Positions 1-11,809 of a DNA stretch of 64,000 nt are shown one piece after another. Origin of the DNA: Trametopsis cervina (Eukaryota > Basidiomycota > Agaricomycetes > Polyporales > Irpicaceae); NCBI GenBank assembly GCA_022385755.1, contig MU278365.1, positions 310,001 to 374,000 on the forward strand. The letters are read 5' to 3'. The notes under the pieces were generated by a model that saw only the letters and a list, made by a program, of their open reading frames with translations, ran no database searches and had not been told where the DNA came from. The translations under genes and the position numbers were made by a program. Position 1 is the first letter of the stretch, and each line of letters begins with the position of its first letter.

Positions 1-633
1 GGGTGCATCCTAGGCTTTGCATTGTGGTTACTGACAGTTCTATTGGCCTTATGCTTTGGAAGAACACCAGGATGGCCTATATCGCCCTGGCAAAACCATG
101 GTCACCTGAAGCAAAGACCCACGGTCCTTGTTCGCGTCAACGTCGGCCACAAAGCTTCTCAGACGACCTTTCCACAAGTTTGAGCGAGTCCGTTACGAAA
201 GATAACACGGTATGGCCATGCTTGATCAAAGCGGATATTAGTCTTTGAATCGTCGGTTCATTCGTGACGATTGTTTGACCGCTAGGCAGGCGTAACGTTA
301 TTCGCCGAAACGTAATTATTCTGTAGAACCATGATTGTTTGCACTTTGAGCTCGTGATTTACCGTGTGTCATGGAGATGAACGTACGAAAACAAGTGGTC
401 AATAGCAAGGCATGCTCCTTCAAAGCACGTGGTGATATTGTCGGCGCTAACGCGCTGAACGCGTTGTTCAGACTTGGTTCAGACTTTGTGTATTATCCAC
501 TGTACCATCCAACTTACCGGTAGCGGTCGGTCATTTTATCTGTCGCTCTGGTGTGTACAATTGACGTCGACAGTTTTCGTCTTTTAAATTGCGCCTCCAT
601 CTGACACGGGCTTGACCACAGCTTCCAAATACT
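1..633. other. Left-edge spacer, no gene recognised
   Basis: Only short open frames occur here and none resembles a known family. The last 100 or so bases are the likely promoter and leader of the SEH1 gene that starts at 634. A gene beginning left of the window could end in this stretch, but I see no recognisable coding exon. Confidence 0.5.
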
Positions 634-2275
634 ATGTTACAAACTGGTTTACTGCCCAACGCTCACAGCGACCTCGTAACGGATGCTGCCTATGACTTCT
701 ACGGCCTACGGCTCGCGACGTGCAGTCTGGATCAACGGTGGGTGTAATGCTTCTTTTATGAGTCCAGTGCTCAGCCCAAAACATGTGCAGTATCAAGGTG
801 TGGCAACTGGACGAGAGACAGGGTTCTTGGAGTGTTGAGGACGATTGGAAGGTGCGCAGGGAAAGCGCCAGTCCTCCATGATCGCTCAAATTTGACATGA
901 TTCGTAGGCCCACGATGCAGCTGTGACCAAGGTCAGTTGGGCACACCCCGAGTTTGGAACGATAATCGCATCTTCCTCGTTCGATCGCACTGTCAAAGTC
1001 TGGGAACAAACATCCTACGCTGATCCCGAACCTCAACTCAATGGAGCAACTGGCTCTTCCTCAAGCTCTCGCTGGGTTGAGCGTGCGGTGCTTGCCGATG
1101 CGAAGAGCACAGTCCGCGCGGTGGAGTTCGCTCCTCCCACCTTCGGCCTCAAGCTGGCCACCATATCTTCCGACAACTACCTACGGATATACGAGTGTTT
1201 TGAACAAGCATCTCTCACCACATGGCCCCTGTCGGAAGAAGTCGACGTACTGGCCGTAGCTACCGTCACTCCCAGCGGGAACTCGCTGCCACAAACATTG
1301 AACTTGTCTACACCAACCCAGACTTCATCCGGTCTGGATGGCGCGTCCATATCGCTGGCAGGTCACATTGCCTCCCAGCAGCAACAACAGGGACAAATGC
1401 CTACTAGACCCGGCTTAGGAAACCGAGAGGTGTGTTGGAATCCCCATATCTGTGATACCACGGCTAATCCTCGTCCTCGTAGGCAGATGGCGGGTGGTGC
1501 ATCTCATGGTGCAAAGACCGTTATTGGGGTGAACTCATTGCGGCCGCATGTGGCGTGAACGGGGTTGTAAAGGTCTGCATCTTCTGCATCTCACTCGCTG
1601 GAGTATTCAGAATTGTGACTCTGTCAATATAGATCATTCAATTGACACCCTCCCGTCGCCCGTCCAGCATTCTTTTCCTTGACCCAGCGCCCACTGCCAG
1701 GGGGGCATCGGGCGGAGAATCTGCGATGAGAAGTCCCGCAGTGGGCACAGATGCTGATGGACCAACGCCATATTCCATCACATCGGTCTCATGGGCACCG
1801 TCATGCGGGCGATCATATCACCTTATCGCAACTGGAAGCAGGGATGGCCACGTCAGAATATGGAGAGTGAAGCCCCCAACTCCGGTAGACGAGCTCGATC
1901 AGGAGGATGGTGAAGCAGACGAAGGTACTTGGTCTGCATCAATAGTAGGCGATTTCGACGACCACAAGTAAGCTCTCATCAGCTTTCATCGTTCTCGTAT
2001 CTCATAAGCTTGGCGCAGGTCTGCTGTAGGACGAGTAGAATGGAACATAACTGGGTATGATTGTTTAGCATTCAGAAAGGCCACAGGCTAACTTGAATCT
2101 ATCCTCTCCATTGCCCTCTAGAACGATACTGTCGTCCGCGGGCAATGATGGACGTGTCAGACTATGGAAGGCAACAGCAGGGAATGTATGGAGACCAGCC
2201 GGGCACATCAGCGTAGAACAGGCCGAGGAACAGAGACCTGACGTAGATATGGACGAAAATGCCATCGCTGACTAA
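634..2275 (+). CDS. SEH1: Nucleoporin SEH1, WD40 beta-propeller protein
   Basis: Seh1 is a WD40 propeller in the Nup84/Nup107 Y-complex scaffold of the nuclear pore; in fungi it also works in the SEA/GATOR2 complex on vacuoles. The first exon begins MLQTGLLPNAHSDLVTDAAY, the family's first blade, which fixes the start at 634. Later exons carry the typical CSIKVWQLDE, SSFDRTVKVWE and GSRDGHVRIWRV blade strands and a final NDGRVRLWKATAGNVW blade. A Ser/Gln-rich loop (QQQQQGQ around 1380) lies between blades. At least four short introns interrupt the gene, for example near 721-790 and 1431-1482. The C-terminal tail is acidic. The stop codon lies only 48 nt from the stop of the converging dehydrogenase gene, so the 3' UTRs probably overlap. 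Family assignment is firm; exact intron borders are by eye. Confidence 0.9.
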
Positions 2276-2323
2276 AGTGCAACCAGCCTGTGCTTTCCAT
2301 TTACATAACCTTCATAATCCTGC

Positions 2324-3691
2324 TCAGAGCTTAATAGCGATCTTGACCGCTTGGTGGCTGTTCAACCTGTCTAAAGCCTTCTGGTATTCGTCGAGTTTGT
2401 AAACGTCGGTCACCTGAAAGTTCCATCGTGAGTTCACTGCGATCATGATAGCCGCAGGACAGCTAGTGACTTACAATTCCTTTGACGTTGATTTTGCCAG
2501 AGTCGAGGTATGCCACTGCTCGAGGGAAGCAGTTTGATTGCGCGAACGAACCCTGAATCTAGCGAAGCCTTAGAACGCTACCCGCACTCGCTGGTAGATC
2601 AAGACATACTGTGATTTCGTGCCCGAAGATCTTCGAAGGAGGCCAGCTGACTATGGCTGCGTGATCATAAACGCCATAGATCAGCAGTGTACCTCCGCGA
2701 CGGACATAGTCGAGTGCCTCGGTCGCTATCTTTGGCGAACCTGTCGCTTCGATCTTGTTTGCGTCCGTGATCCATATCAGTGCAAAACAGGATTCGCGAT
2801 GGAGGACTGGGCACACACCACGACGTCAAAGCCGTACGGATTGTCCTGTTTCAGTTTCTCCCATTGTGCCGTGGGATTCTCCCTGTCGAGCTCAACGTAC
2901 TCATCTCCAGCTTTGAGCTGTTGGGCGACCTCGGTCTTGATGCCCTTGTTTGCAGCAACCACCACTCTCGAAGCGCCATTGAGCTTGAGGAGCTGCGCAA
3001 GTATCAAGCCAGTCGGCCCCGCTCCGATGATCAAGGCTTCGATGCCGACTTTCGGGTTAAGCTTGTCCATACCATGGATGGCGCATGCTGCCGGTTCTAC
3101 GAGCGTAGCTTCTTCATCTGAGAGGTTATGGATCTTGTATACCTTTCCTACTGAGCTGGTGGGTGTCGGTGACCATTATACACCAGCATTGTATGAGAGA
3201 CTCACAATGCACAGTATTCCGCGAAGCCGCCGTTGGCATTGACACCTCGGGACACGATCTCCTCGCATAGCATGACTTCGCCTCGTCGACAGAAAAAGCA
3301 GTGACCGCACTGCATCGTCAGTTAGCTGCGCCTGATATTGACATGGGTCTCAGTGTCTGACCGAAGTAGTATTATCTGCAACACAGCGGTCGCCTTTGGC
3401 GAACCCTTTCACATTCTTTCCAACTTCTGCGATAACTCCTACTACTTCATGACCCGGTATAAGCTACGCAGGAAGTAGGCATTTGCATGCGATCAGTGAA
3501 GTCATTTCGGAGCAGATGCTACCTTTGCGATTTACCGGGAACCTGGCTATGAATTCTCCTTCATGCACATGGGAGTCTGTGCCACAAATACCTGTTGTAC
3601 CGCGATGAGCATCTGATGGTACAGATGTTAAGCCTCAGGAGCGTACCGCATGCTGTGACTGTAGGAGATCATCTTGGTACATCGCAATCAT
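2324..3691 (-). CDS. Zinc-dependent alcohol/polyol dehydrogenase (MDR family)
   Basis: This is a medium-chain zinc alcohol dehydrogenase, closest in feel to sorbitol or arabinitol dehydrogenases, which oxidise a polyol or alcohol with NAD(P). Visible marks are the catalytic-zinc loop GICGTDSH, the PGHEVVG motif, the structural-zinc cysteines [11 protein letters not shown] followed by LC, a Rossmann core with IIGAGPTGL, and a C-terminal end in [13 protein letters not shown]. The enzyme is split by several short introns and has no signal peptide, so it should be cytosolic. Odd point: the first exon ([15 protein letters not shown]) runs almost directly into the catalytic loop, so about 20-25 residues of the N-terminal GroES-like fold normally present are missing from the model. 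Either a small upstream exon is overlooked or the gene is 5' damaged. Substrate cannot be read from sequence. Confidence 0.8.
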
Positions 3692-4552
3692 TTTATGATA
3701 ACTGTGGCTACGAACTTTTCAATAACACTTCATCATCGCCATAGGGGGGAATTGGCACTTGACGAACGCTAAACTTTCGCGCCTAGCCAACGTGATAATT
3801 AGCGTAAAATCCCATCAAAGGTCTCATATGAAGACGTACTTCTGAATAGTAAACGGCGTCCATAGCTCACTGGATGTTAGAGGCGTCGAGCTAAGCCAAT
3901 CTGCGACTTGGTCGATGCGAGAAAGAGGTTTGAGGCGATCGTGATACCAGTAGCTGCTGCATATCCTGAAGTTCTTAGGCCCGGATGAGCCGCAGATTTG
4001 GCAGCTCACAAGACCGCTGCAACAGCTTCCGCAGCTGGGGATGTGCCGCGATATTGACGCCTACGTATGGCAGGCTACATTCGTCAAAGCAGTCCAATAG
4101 CAGATCAACATAAGCGATGCATAGGAAAGTGGTATTATACGATACTGGTGTGTTTAGGAAGTACCAAAAAGTATCCAGCTCAGCAGTGGCGAAGCCCCAG
4201 CCGTTGCGGCTGCCTCAATAAGTTGTGTATGGCAGCCTTCTTACTCTGTACTTCGTGTCTCAGGCCTTGGGTAGTGATGAGTATCAGGGGTCGACATCCG
4301 CCTTTTCTCAAAGAGGAACTGTTGAGCAAGGTGGCGTTCATCAAATAGCGACGCCACTCTAACAAAATCAACAATGGTCACACTTGTTTACACCCTAAAT
4401 TTAATTCGACCGCGTCAATTACCCGTGTTGGAGAGCGTTGTACATAAACGAATAGTGATAGTGTTGGACAGACTAGTGATAAAAGTTCCTGTGTTGTAAC
4501 AACCAAGACTCCGCTTTCCGGTATTCGCTTAGGGATGTCCATGGTAATGGGA
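3692..4552. other. Spacer of about 860 bp, no gene recognised
   Basis: This gap lies upstream of the dehydrogenase gene and downstream of the 3-beta-HSD gene, both on the minus strand. Only short open frames without family resemblance are present. It should hold the dehydrogenase promoter and the 3' UTR of the epimerase-type gene. Confidence 0.5.
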
Positions 4553-6171
4553 TTAGTTGAGAGCATTCTTCAGTTCAAGTCCTTCGCCCAGTTTTTCTAC
4601 CAGGTGTCCCACAGCTTCTTCAGCTCCCAGCAGCGACGACTGCTCTGTCGCTATGTGATCAGCGACCGCCCTCGCCGTCCCTTTTCCGCCCGTCCTGAAA
4701 TGATCGACCACGACGTGACAAATTCCCACCAGCGTGCTGCAGTGATTGGTGTATCCTAGGCCTCCTTTCTCTGGAGGTGCGCGGGCGCGAGAGTCGTCGA
4801 AATACAAGTGAACATTGGTCAGGGAGAACATGGAAGGCTGCAGGAAGACGATGTCACCGACGATGGCGGGTATGAAGCGGCAGAGGAAAGCGAATCGAGA
4901 GTTGTACAAGGAGCGGCGTGCCAGATAATACAGTTCAATGAGCTGAGCTATGCCGAGCATTGCACTGGGCGAGAAATGGGGGAACGTCGTTTGGCCGTTG
5001 CTCAACATGGTGAGAGCGCGTTGTGTATCTCCGTACGTCGGCGGGGGATCAGAGTCTGCCACGCAGAAGACGTCGCCGCCAATATCAGGGTTCGACGTCC
5101 CTTGCTCCAATTCGACGAGTCGCGCCTCGTAGAGTAGATGGGCTAGAGAACAATTCTCCACATGGCAAAAGGACTGTACAATATTGTGGATCCAGGTAGG
5201 ATTGTACTGTTTGACAAGGTAGGCACCGGCAATGAGGTCACCACCTGGTCCATAGACACCGTTACCCGGCCGTATACAACCCGTACGGATAACGCCTTCG
5301 CGACCAGAACGTGTTCCGTCTGCGGCTATGACCCGTCGCTCTCCGGCAAGCTTTGAAACAGCGTAGTTCGAGAAAAAGTGGTCATGTTGTTTCGGGAGAA
5401 GACTAGGGTCGTCAGTGATGACCTGGGTGAAATATTTGGGTTCCTTCTCCCATGGGAAGAGCCAAAAGCGCGTTCTCCGCACAGCAACAGAGCCAGAGGA
5501 TGTGGAGATGAAGATCTTCGCTCCGACCAAACGAGCTGCGTCTAAAAGGTTCTGTGTGCCATAGACGTTGACGAGTTCGGATAGGTGGAGGAGGTCTGGA
5601 TGGCGCTCGTAGAAGCGGATGGTTGCTGCGGTATGAAAGACGGTCAGCTCTGGCCTATCCCAGCCAGCCTCGTCATCTCCTGGCCATGGTTTGCGGAAAG
5701 CTGCTTCAACTTGTTCTCGGACGGTAATGTTGACCTGGATGAATTCCACGTCTCCAATTTGATCTTTTTGGAGGTCCTCCCGCTCCGGGGGGCGTATATC
5801 CAGTACCCGTATGTGACGGGGGTCTTCTCCCCTTTGAAGAAGGTGTATCACTATCCATCCTCCGAGGAACCCGGCCTAGAGTGTCTGATGAGAACTTTAC
5901 AAGCGAGGATGAGGTAACGACCTACCCCACCGACAACAATGTACCTTCTCCCCGTTTTGGGTGGCAGCTTTCCTTCTAAGACCGACTTGGGACCATCCAC
6001 CAGACTCGCATGGCAAGCGCGTATCTCATCTTCGGTCCAACGGCGAGGCGATATGGATTGTGCTTCAGCTGACACGCGTGCTAATTTCGCATCATTCGAT
6101 ATAATGTACGCCGCGCATAGTAGAGATACGGCAACGAGGAGAACAAAAACCGTTAACAGAGCGTTCGCCAT
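4553..6171 (-). CDS. 3-beta-hydroxysteroid dehydrogenase/NAD-dependent epimerase family protein
   Basis: Extended short-chain dehydrogenase of the 3-beta-HSD/isomerase group, related to the sterol C-3 decarboxylating enzyme ERG26. An N-terminal hydrophobic segment (ALLTVFVLLVAVSLLCAAYI, about residues 4-23) suggests membrane anchoring, probably in the ER. The nucleotide-binding turn is VVGGAGFLGGWIV, created by joining two exons across a short intron near 5880-5926. VFHTAATIRFYERH and the catalytic YAVSK (Tyr-x-x-x-Lys) follow, then IRPGNGVYGPGGD and a long C-terminal half with aromatic and hydrophobic segments. Length (about 500 residues) exceeds plain ERG26 (about 350), so this is more likely one of the expanded basidiomycete paralogues than the core sterol enzyme. 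Substrate is inference only. Confidence 0.85.
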
Positions 6172-6359
6172 GCCAGCCTCGAGGCTGGAGAGACGAAAAA
6201 ATCGGTGTGTCGTGGCAGACGGGCGACAAACTCAGCGCTCACGTGAGCTTAGTGATTCCCAGCGTGTCAACAGCAAAACATGGACAGTAAAACATTATGA
6301 CCATGATCATACTACAGACAAAGCAATGGTAGGTATAAACATGAGGCCTCGATACTGCT

Positions 6360-7945
6360 TCATGATGGAGGAGGCGGTGGAGGCGCAGCGTCGCTGGGTG
6401 GAGGTGCCGGTGCACTCCCATCTGCGGCTGGATAACCCTGTTGCGCGTAATATTGAGCATATTGTTGCGCCTGCCACGCCTTGAACTCGGCGGAATTGAC
6501 ATCGTAACCATAGGCAGCCCTGTTGGCCTCGGTCAGCGCAAGACGAAGCTGGATACCAGGAGGCTTACCAGTACGCAGCATAAGCATCCGTGTCACTCGC
6601 CGAAGGCGCACCTGATTGGGCCGATGGATCACCAGCTGGGGGAGCACTGCCATCAGGAGGAGGGGGTGGAGGTTGTTCGCCGGGCGGAGGGGGTGGGGGC
6701 GCGCTACCAGGTTGCGGGGGAGCATATCCCTATGTTATGTCACACGGGAAAAGAGGATAGAGTTAGCAGGCAAACACCATGACATACAGACCGAGATGAA
6801 GCAAGGAACGAGACTGTCGCCTCTAAGCAGACACGTGATGGTATGAAACGATCTGAGGATGAGTGAATTTATACATACGGCGTAAGCACTGTAAGCAGCG
6901 TACTGGACTTGTGCTTGATGAAGCTCCATTTGTTGATGTTCTATGATTTGCTTTACTTTGGCATGCTCTGCCCGGACTACCTCGAGGAGGTCTTCTGTTA
7001 GTACCTTCGCACGTGCGACTTGCCCTTCGTCGGGTCCACTGTCAGGCCGTAAGCGACTGTCCGAATACGCGGGATGGTGCACGTACGTGACATGAATGAA
7101 CATAGGTTCATTATGCTCTTGCCCTGTTTCTTGGTCAACAAAGCCGGACCCTAGCCCTTTGATCTGTACTCGTGTGCCAGTTTCTTGTTGTATATATTTA
7201 ACGAACATTCCCTAACAAAGTAACACGTTAGTGGTGAGTATACGAAGAAGATATATATCGTACCGAGGGGCCAACAACTTTAGCTCGGACGTTAAAGTTT
7301 CTAATAGTCTCCAAGTTCACAGGAAGCTTCTCTTCGGGCCACTTTCGCTACATTATACTTCGTGGTGAGAAGCACGGTAGGCACGATTTGATACGATGCA
7401 TACCTTCTCACGAAGACGATCTTTCTTGTCCTCCACCAGTGAGCCCATATCCATCGCAATGAGCTCATTGACTTTGTCGACCGCTTTTTGTAGGACATCG
7501 CTCGAGTTAGCAGAGATGTGCAGGTAAAGAGGGGGATCCTTGTCCGTTGCCTTCGATCTATCGGGATACCATATACCCTTAGTGCTGACTGAAGCTCCTG
7601 TTTCGTCGTGTATCTACACGTGGGGGCAGGACGCAATGAGGATCACTTCGAGGAGTAGTATAAAGTACACACTTGTGTCTGTGTCGACCCCTTTGTCAAC
7701 AGATACCTGTTTCGGACATCGTTAATATCTATGTCGTGCACAAAGTCTCCATCGTGCGGATCCTTCAATCCTATAGGGATGCCTGCCCCGCCTGGTCCAG
7801 CGAACTGTGCGGCAATTTTGGCTGCGATGGCTGCAGCAGCTGCAGCCGCCTCGGAGGCCGATTTCACATCTTCGGTCTTAGCGACCTTCGCGGGACCATC
7901 TCCGTCTGCAGGAGCAGCTTGATCCCACTTGCGTTTTGACGACAT
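6360..7945 (-). CDS. KH-domain RNA-binding splicing protein, KHDC4/BLOM7-like
   Basis: The protein begins MSSKRKWDQ, which I take as the start because it is the family's N terminus; an upstream in-frame ATG at 8008 is less likely. After an Ala-rich helix (SEAAAAAAAIAAKIAAQ) come DINDVRNRYLL, a first KH-like unit (GASVSTKGIWYPD) and a second KH unit (NVRAKVVGPSGMFVKYIQQE, then TRVQIKGLGSGF). The C-terminal third is Pro-rich followed by Tyr/Ala/Gln repeats (YDVNSAEFKAWQAQQYAQYY). Human KHDC4 is a spliceosome-associated protein affecting splice-site choice, and the same nuclear role is inferred here. The Tyr-rich tail is reached only after removing a 49-nt intron starting with gtaagc near 6567; without it the frame is lost. 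It shares a 211-bp divergent promoter region with the helicase gene. Confidence 0.85.
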
Positions 7946-8156
7946 GTTGATAATGGAGAGCGAGGGACAGAGGGTAAGTGAGTACGGGTCGGAAAGACAA
8001 ACGCCCATGCCGTCCTGCCAGGAGGAAGTGTCGGCAAGTGCCGAGATTTGTTCCTATTTGGTGACTTTGATGATATTGCCTTTTACGCAAATTTGAGGAC
8101 CGTTCTCTTATTGCCTTCCACACCCACCCACACGATCCTACTTCGCTGCCTCTATC
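7946..8156. promoter_or_regulatory. Divergent promoter region between KHDC4-like and helicase genes
   Basis: The two start codons at 7945 (minus) and 8157 (plus) point away from each other with 211 bp between them. Both promoters and 5' leaders must fit here or overlap. No clear TATA box is seen. Confidence 0.55.
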
Positions 8157-10423
8157 ATGGCCGTGAGTAGACTTGGGAACAGGCTCGTGGCGTCTTTGGT
8201 GATAGCCAGAGCCAGCAAGCAAGGGCTTTTGCGGAATGGTGCTCCTTGTAAGTGGGTTTGCTGGCAGGTTGTCTCGTCTCTCATTACCGTCTTGCAGTGT
8301 CATTGAGGTGGGCAAGCAGTGCAGCTGTTCAGGCAAAGCCAAGATCTGCACCTGCACCAGCATTGGAAGACATCGATGTTGTGGAGGAAACAGACTCCGT
8401 TGGTGAAGATCAGCCAGCGTTTTCCACGTTGGAGGGTCGAGTCTCGCAACACACGCTTAAGGCCGTGACAGGCAACCCGTTCCACCTAACGAACATGAGT
8501 CCTGTCCAAGCTGCTGTCCTTCCTCTTCTTCCTGAGCTCGCCCGACCATACGATCCCAAAGACACTTCAGGACCCGCCCGCGATCTTCTCGTCAAAGCGA
8601 GGACAGGAACCGGGAAGACGCTGGGATTCCTTATACCTGCACTTGAAGCTCGCGAAAAGGCTTTAGACGCGCACGCGAAGCAGGCAGCGATTGATGCAGG
8701 CTCGCCCACCGATAGACACCTTATGGATAGAGCTAAACGCGCTATGGCTCGCTCGCAAGTCGGTGCTCTCATTCTAAGCCCCACACGTGAGCTGGCCACA
8801 CAAATCGCGAAAGAAGCCATCAAGCTGTCGTCGCATCATCCCGGTTTTGAAGTCAGGCTGTTCGTCGGCGGCGAAAGCAAACGCCAGCAAATGCGGGAAT
8901 GGACACGAGGCAACAAGGATATTGTCGTTGGCACCCCAGGAAGAATCAGGGATGTCTTGGAGAACGAACCAATGGTTGCAGAAGGACTTGCGCGAACGAA
9001 AATGGTATGTTACGCACTTCAGGTCCGAGCATGGTCTTACATTTTACTCTAGTTGATTCTTGACGAAGCCGACACCTTGCTCGACATGGGTTTCCGCTCA
9101 GAGATTGATGCTATCGCCAAATTCATTCGCCCCACGCCGGAAAGGCAGACTTTCATGTTCTCTGCCACGGTGTCGAAAGGAATTCGGGATATAGCTCGCG
9201 AGATCTTGGACCGTAATCACACGTTCGTCAACTGCGTGTCCGACGACGCACCCCCGGTACATGCCCATATTCCTCAACACTACACTGTGCTTCCAGACGC
9301 TACCGAACAGCTTCCTCACGTCCTTCGTCTGCTTGCTCACGATCAGCTCACAAACCCTGGAAAGTCGAAGACCATCCTGTTCCTGCCAACTACCAAGCTC
9401 ACTAAGCTTTACGCTACTATCCTTCGTGAAATGTCCCGTTCTTTACCCGCGGAACAACGCACACGTGTCTACGAGATACACTCTATGTTGACCCAGCCGG
9501 CACGTACGAGGACTTCAGACAACTTCCGTCGCGATAGCTCAGGCGCATCGATCCTCGTCTCATCGGACGTGTCAGCGCGTGGAGTAGACTATCCTGGCGT
9601 TACTCGTGTTATCCAGATCGGTGTCCCTGGAACTTCGGATCAGTATGTTCACCGTGTGGGCCGTACTGGTCGTGGCTCCGAAAAGCGAGGCAGAGCGGAT
9701 CTTGTCCTCCTTCCCTTCGAAGCTGGCTTCGTGAGGTGGCAGCTGAACGCAATACCCATACAGGCCCTTGAGACGACTCAACTGCAGTCGGAGGTGGAGG
9801 AGCTTGCGAAATCTCATGACTCTGGCCACCAAGATTTCTTGAAGCAAGCAAGTCAACATAACTCCCGCTTCTACACTACACCCCAGTCTGCTTCCCTGTT
9901 GCAGGGCTTGGACCAATCACTGGCAGCACTATACGACCAAATTGATCCCGAGGCCGCGAGAGATACCGTCGCATCTCTGTTGGGCTACTACGCCTCAAAG
10001 ACACAGGATATGCGCTGCAGTCGCACAGACGTTTTAGAAGGCCTGAAGGACTGGTCAATGAAGGCGTGTGGACTGAAGGAACCTCCCCACTTCTCAGAAG
10101 CCTTCCTCACCAAAGTTGGCATGTCTGGACAGGGGCGCGGACAGCGGAACCAGGGCCCTCCCAGGAGAACCTTTGGTTTAGCACGCAGCGATGATAAGAG
10201 CTGGGGCTCCCGCGATGGCGGCTTCGGTGAGCGGACCAGGCCACCGCGCGATAGCAGCTTTGGTGAGAGAACCAGAGCACCGCGCGATAGCGGCTTCGGT
10301 GAGAGCACTAGAGCACCACGCAATGACGATTTCGGCGACAGGAGCAGAGGCCGCCGCGATGCACCTTGGGAACAGAGAGGACAGAGGGGTTCGTCAAGAG
10401 AGCGTACTTATGGTCGGGATTGA
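8157..10423 (+). CDS. MSS116: DEAD-box RNA helicase, mitochondrial MSS116-like
   Basis: ATP-dependent RNA helicase. Exon 1 encodes a basic N-terminal stretch (MAVSRLGNRLVASLVIARAS) that looks like a mitochondrial targeting sequence. It joins exon 2 across a 50-nt intron, and a second short intron (about 9004-9052) lies just before the DEAD box. Motifs in order: Q-motif region (NMSPVQAAVLPLL), Walker A KARTGTGKTLGF, PTRELATQIAKEA, GTPGRIRDVL, LDEADTLLDMGF (motif II, DEAD), SATVSKG (motif III), SSDVSARGVDYPGV and HRVGRTGRG (motifs V and VI). The C-terminal tail is rich in Arg/Gly/Asp with a repeated unit of about 14 residues containing R-x-P-R-D-S-x-F-G-E, typical of RNA-binding tails of Mss116. 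The family promotes mitochondrial group I/II intron splicing and RNA folding. Confidence 0.92.
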
Positions 10424-10812
10424 TCACATGCAGCAGATTGACGCTGCCTTTGCTTTCGCAACTATCGTATATGCATGCATAGATTCGCATACTATAATCA
10501 AGTATAATTCCCTAATCCCGTTATTGCTTTACCACCACTCTCCCCTCCATCCGCTAGACTTAGCAATCACGCCTTGTACAGAGCACCTTAGTACGAAAAT
10601 TACGTTCCGTGTCATAGTCGCCGAAGGACCAAATTGTCGCCCTCGGCAATCATTTAGTGCAGGCTAACGATTGTAATTGTGCTCCAAAGCGTCTTAAACT
10701 GGTTGCCAACACCGTCATACCATCGAGTGCTCTGTCTCCTCTCTCACAGACGGTGTGCAGTGTTCAACGTTGAAGTACACCCAAAGCGCATTCTACAATA
10801 CGTCGTTAAACT
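10424..10812. other. Spacer between helicase and MYND genes
   Basis: About 390 bp. It must contain the 3' end of the helicase transcript and the promoter of the MYND gene. I see no further gene or repeat. Confidence 0.5.
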
Positions 10813-11721
10813 ATGGCAGGGCAGTGTTATTGGTGTTGCAAGAAAGTCCCCACCAGTGAACTCAAGCGCTGTGCGCGGTGCAGGTAAGCAATGGTCGCAC
10901 TCTGCTCTAACAACGTTATCGTAAATTCTGAACTTGACTCGCAGGCTGACTACTTATTGTGTATGTCCGATTTCCTGTGAATGACGCGTTTTGAGTCTCT
11001 AATTGCTCTCCAGTCAAAAGAATGCCAGGGCGCGTCGTGGGGGGCTGGTCATAAGCGCAATTGCATTCCTCACCGGTCGGTCTCGGCCGACCACAAGGAA
11101 CCCGAGGAAGGCAGCGACGAATGGTTCGACCTAATGGTCGACAAGAAGCTGAGCAAATGGATGCAAACCTGGCGCATGATGTTCCAAATGTCGGCCGTTG
11201 TAGCGCTGGACCTTGCCCATCATCCGCCCAACCGCGTGGTAACGCATTGGTACGTACGTGCACGTGGAAGAAGGATAGGACGCTGAAATCGACGCGTTGC
11301 AGCATGACCTTGGAGGTGGTCCCTAACGTAGGGCATTCTAGCAGAAGTAAAGATTTTGTCGTGAGTATCTTAAGCCGTGTTGTCTACGAATTGTGCCCAA
11401 TTGTTGTCTGTGCAGATAACAAAAGCCGAAGTTAAACAGGCCTCGGAGATAGATGCTACGTTTCCAGCTCTTCAGGGAATAGTGGACAGTCCGAGCGACC
11501 ACACACGGATGAGGTACATCATTATCCTCAAGAACCACGAGGGAGAGGTGATTCGTGTCCGCTGCTGTCAGTGGAATGACTTGGGTATCCAGCAACGCAG
11601 GCAAGAAATGATCAAGAACCCGTCTGAGGCTGATCAAACGGCTTGGGGAGATATGCTCATGTACGCCGTGAGTAATATGTCGCCAGAACATTTCGACGCG
11701 CGGTTTGGGTCCCATCACTGA
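10813..11721 (+). CDS. MYND-type zinc-finger protein of unknown function
   Basis: The N terminus is a MYND zinc finger: CYWCCKK, then RCARCRLTTYC, SKECQ and HKRNC, giving the usual spaced Cys/His ligands. MYND fingers mediate protein-protein contacts with proline-rich partners. The finger is assembled from exon 1 (10813-10883), a 16-nt micro-exon (10945-10960) and exon 3. The rest (about residues 50-200) contains WFDLMVDKKLSKWM and a C-terminal block TRMRYIIILKNHEGEVIRVR that I cannot assign to a named family. Many Agaricomycete MYND proteins have such an uncharacterised C-terminal half, so the role is unknown. The gene converges with eIF2D, the stops being 88 bp apart. Confidence 0.8.
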
Positions 11722-11809
11722 GACTGCTGAATGTCACTGTAATACGTTTACATCACATTTGATAAAACATATTGCACACATTTTTCTATGCTTCCTAGTA
11801 CACCGGTAA

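Noticed and set aside
4815..5137. Plus-strand frames of about 60-110 codons within the 3-beta-HSD gene
   Set aside because: Shadows of the intact minus-strand coding sequence.
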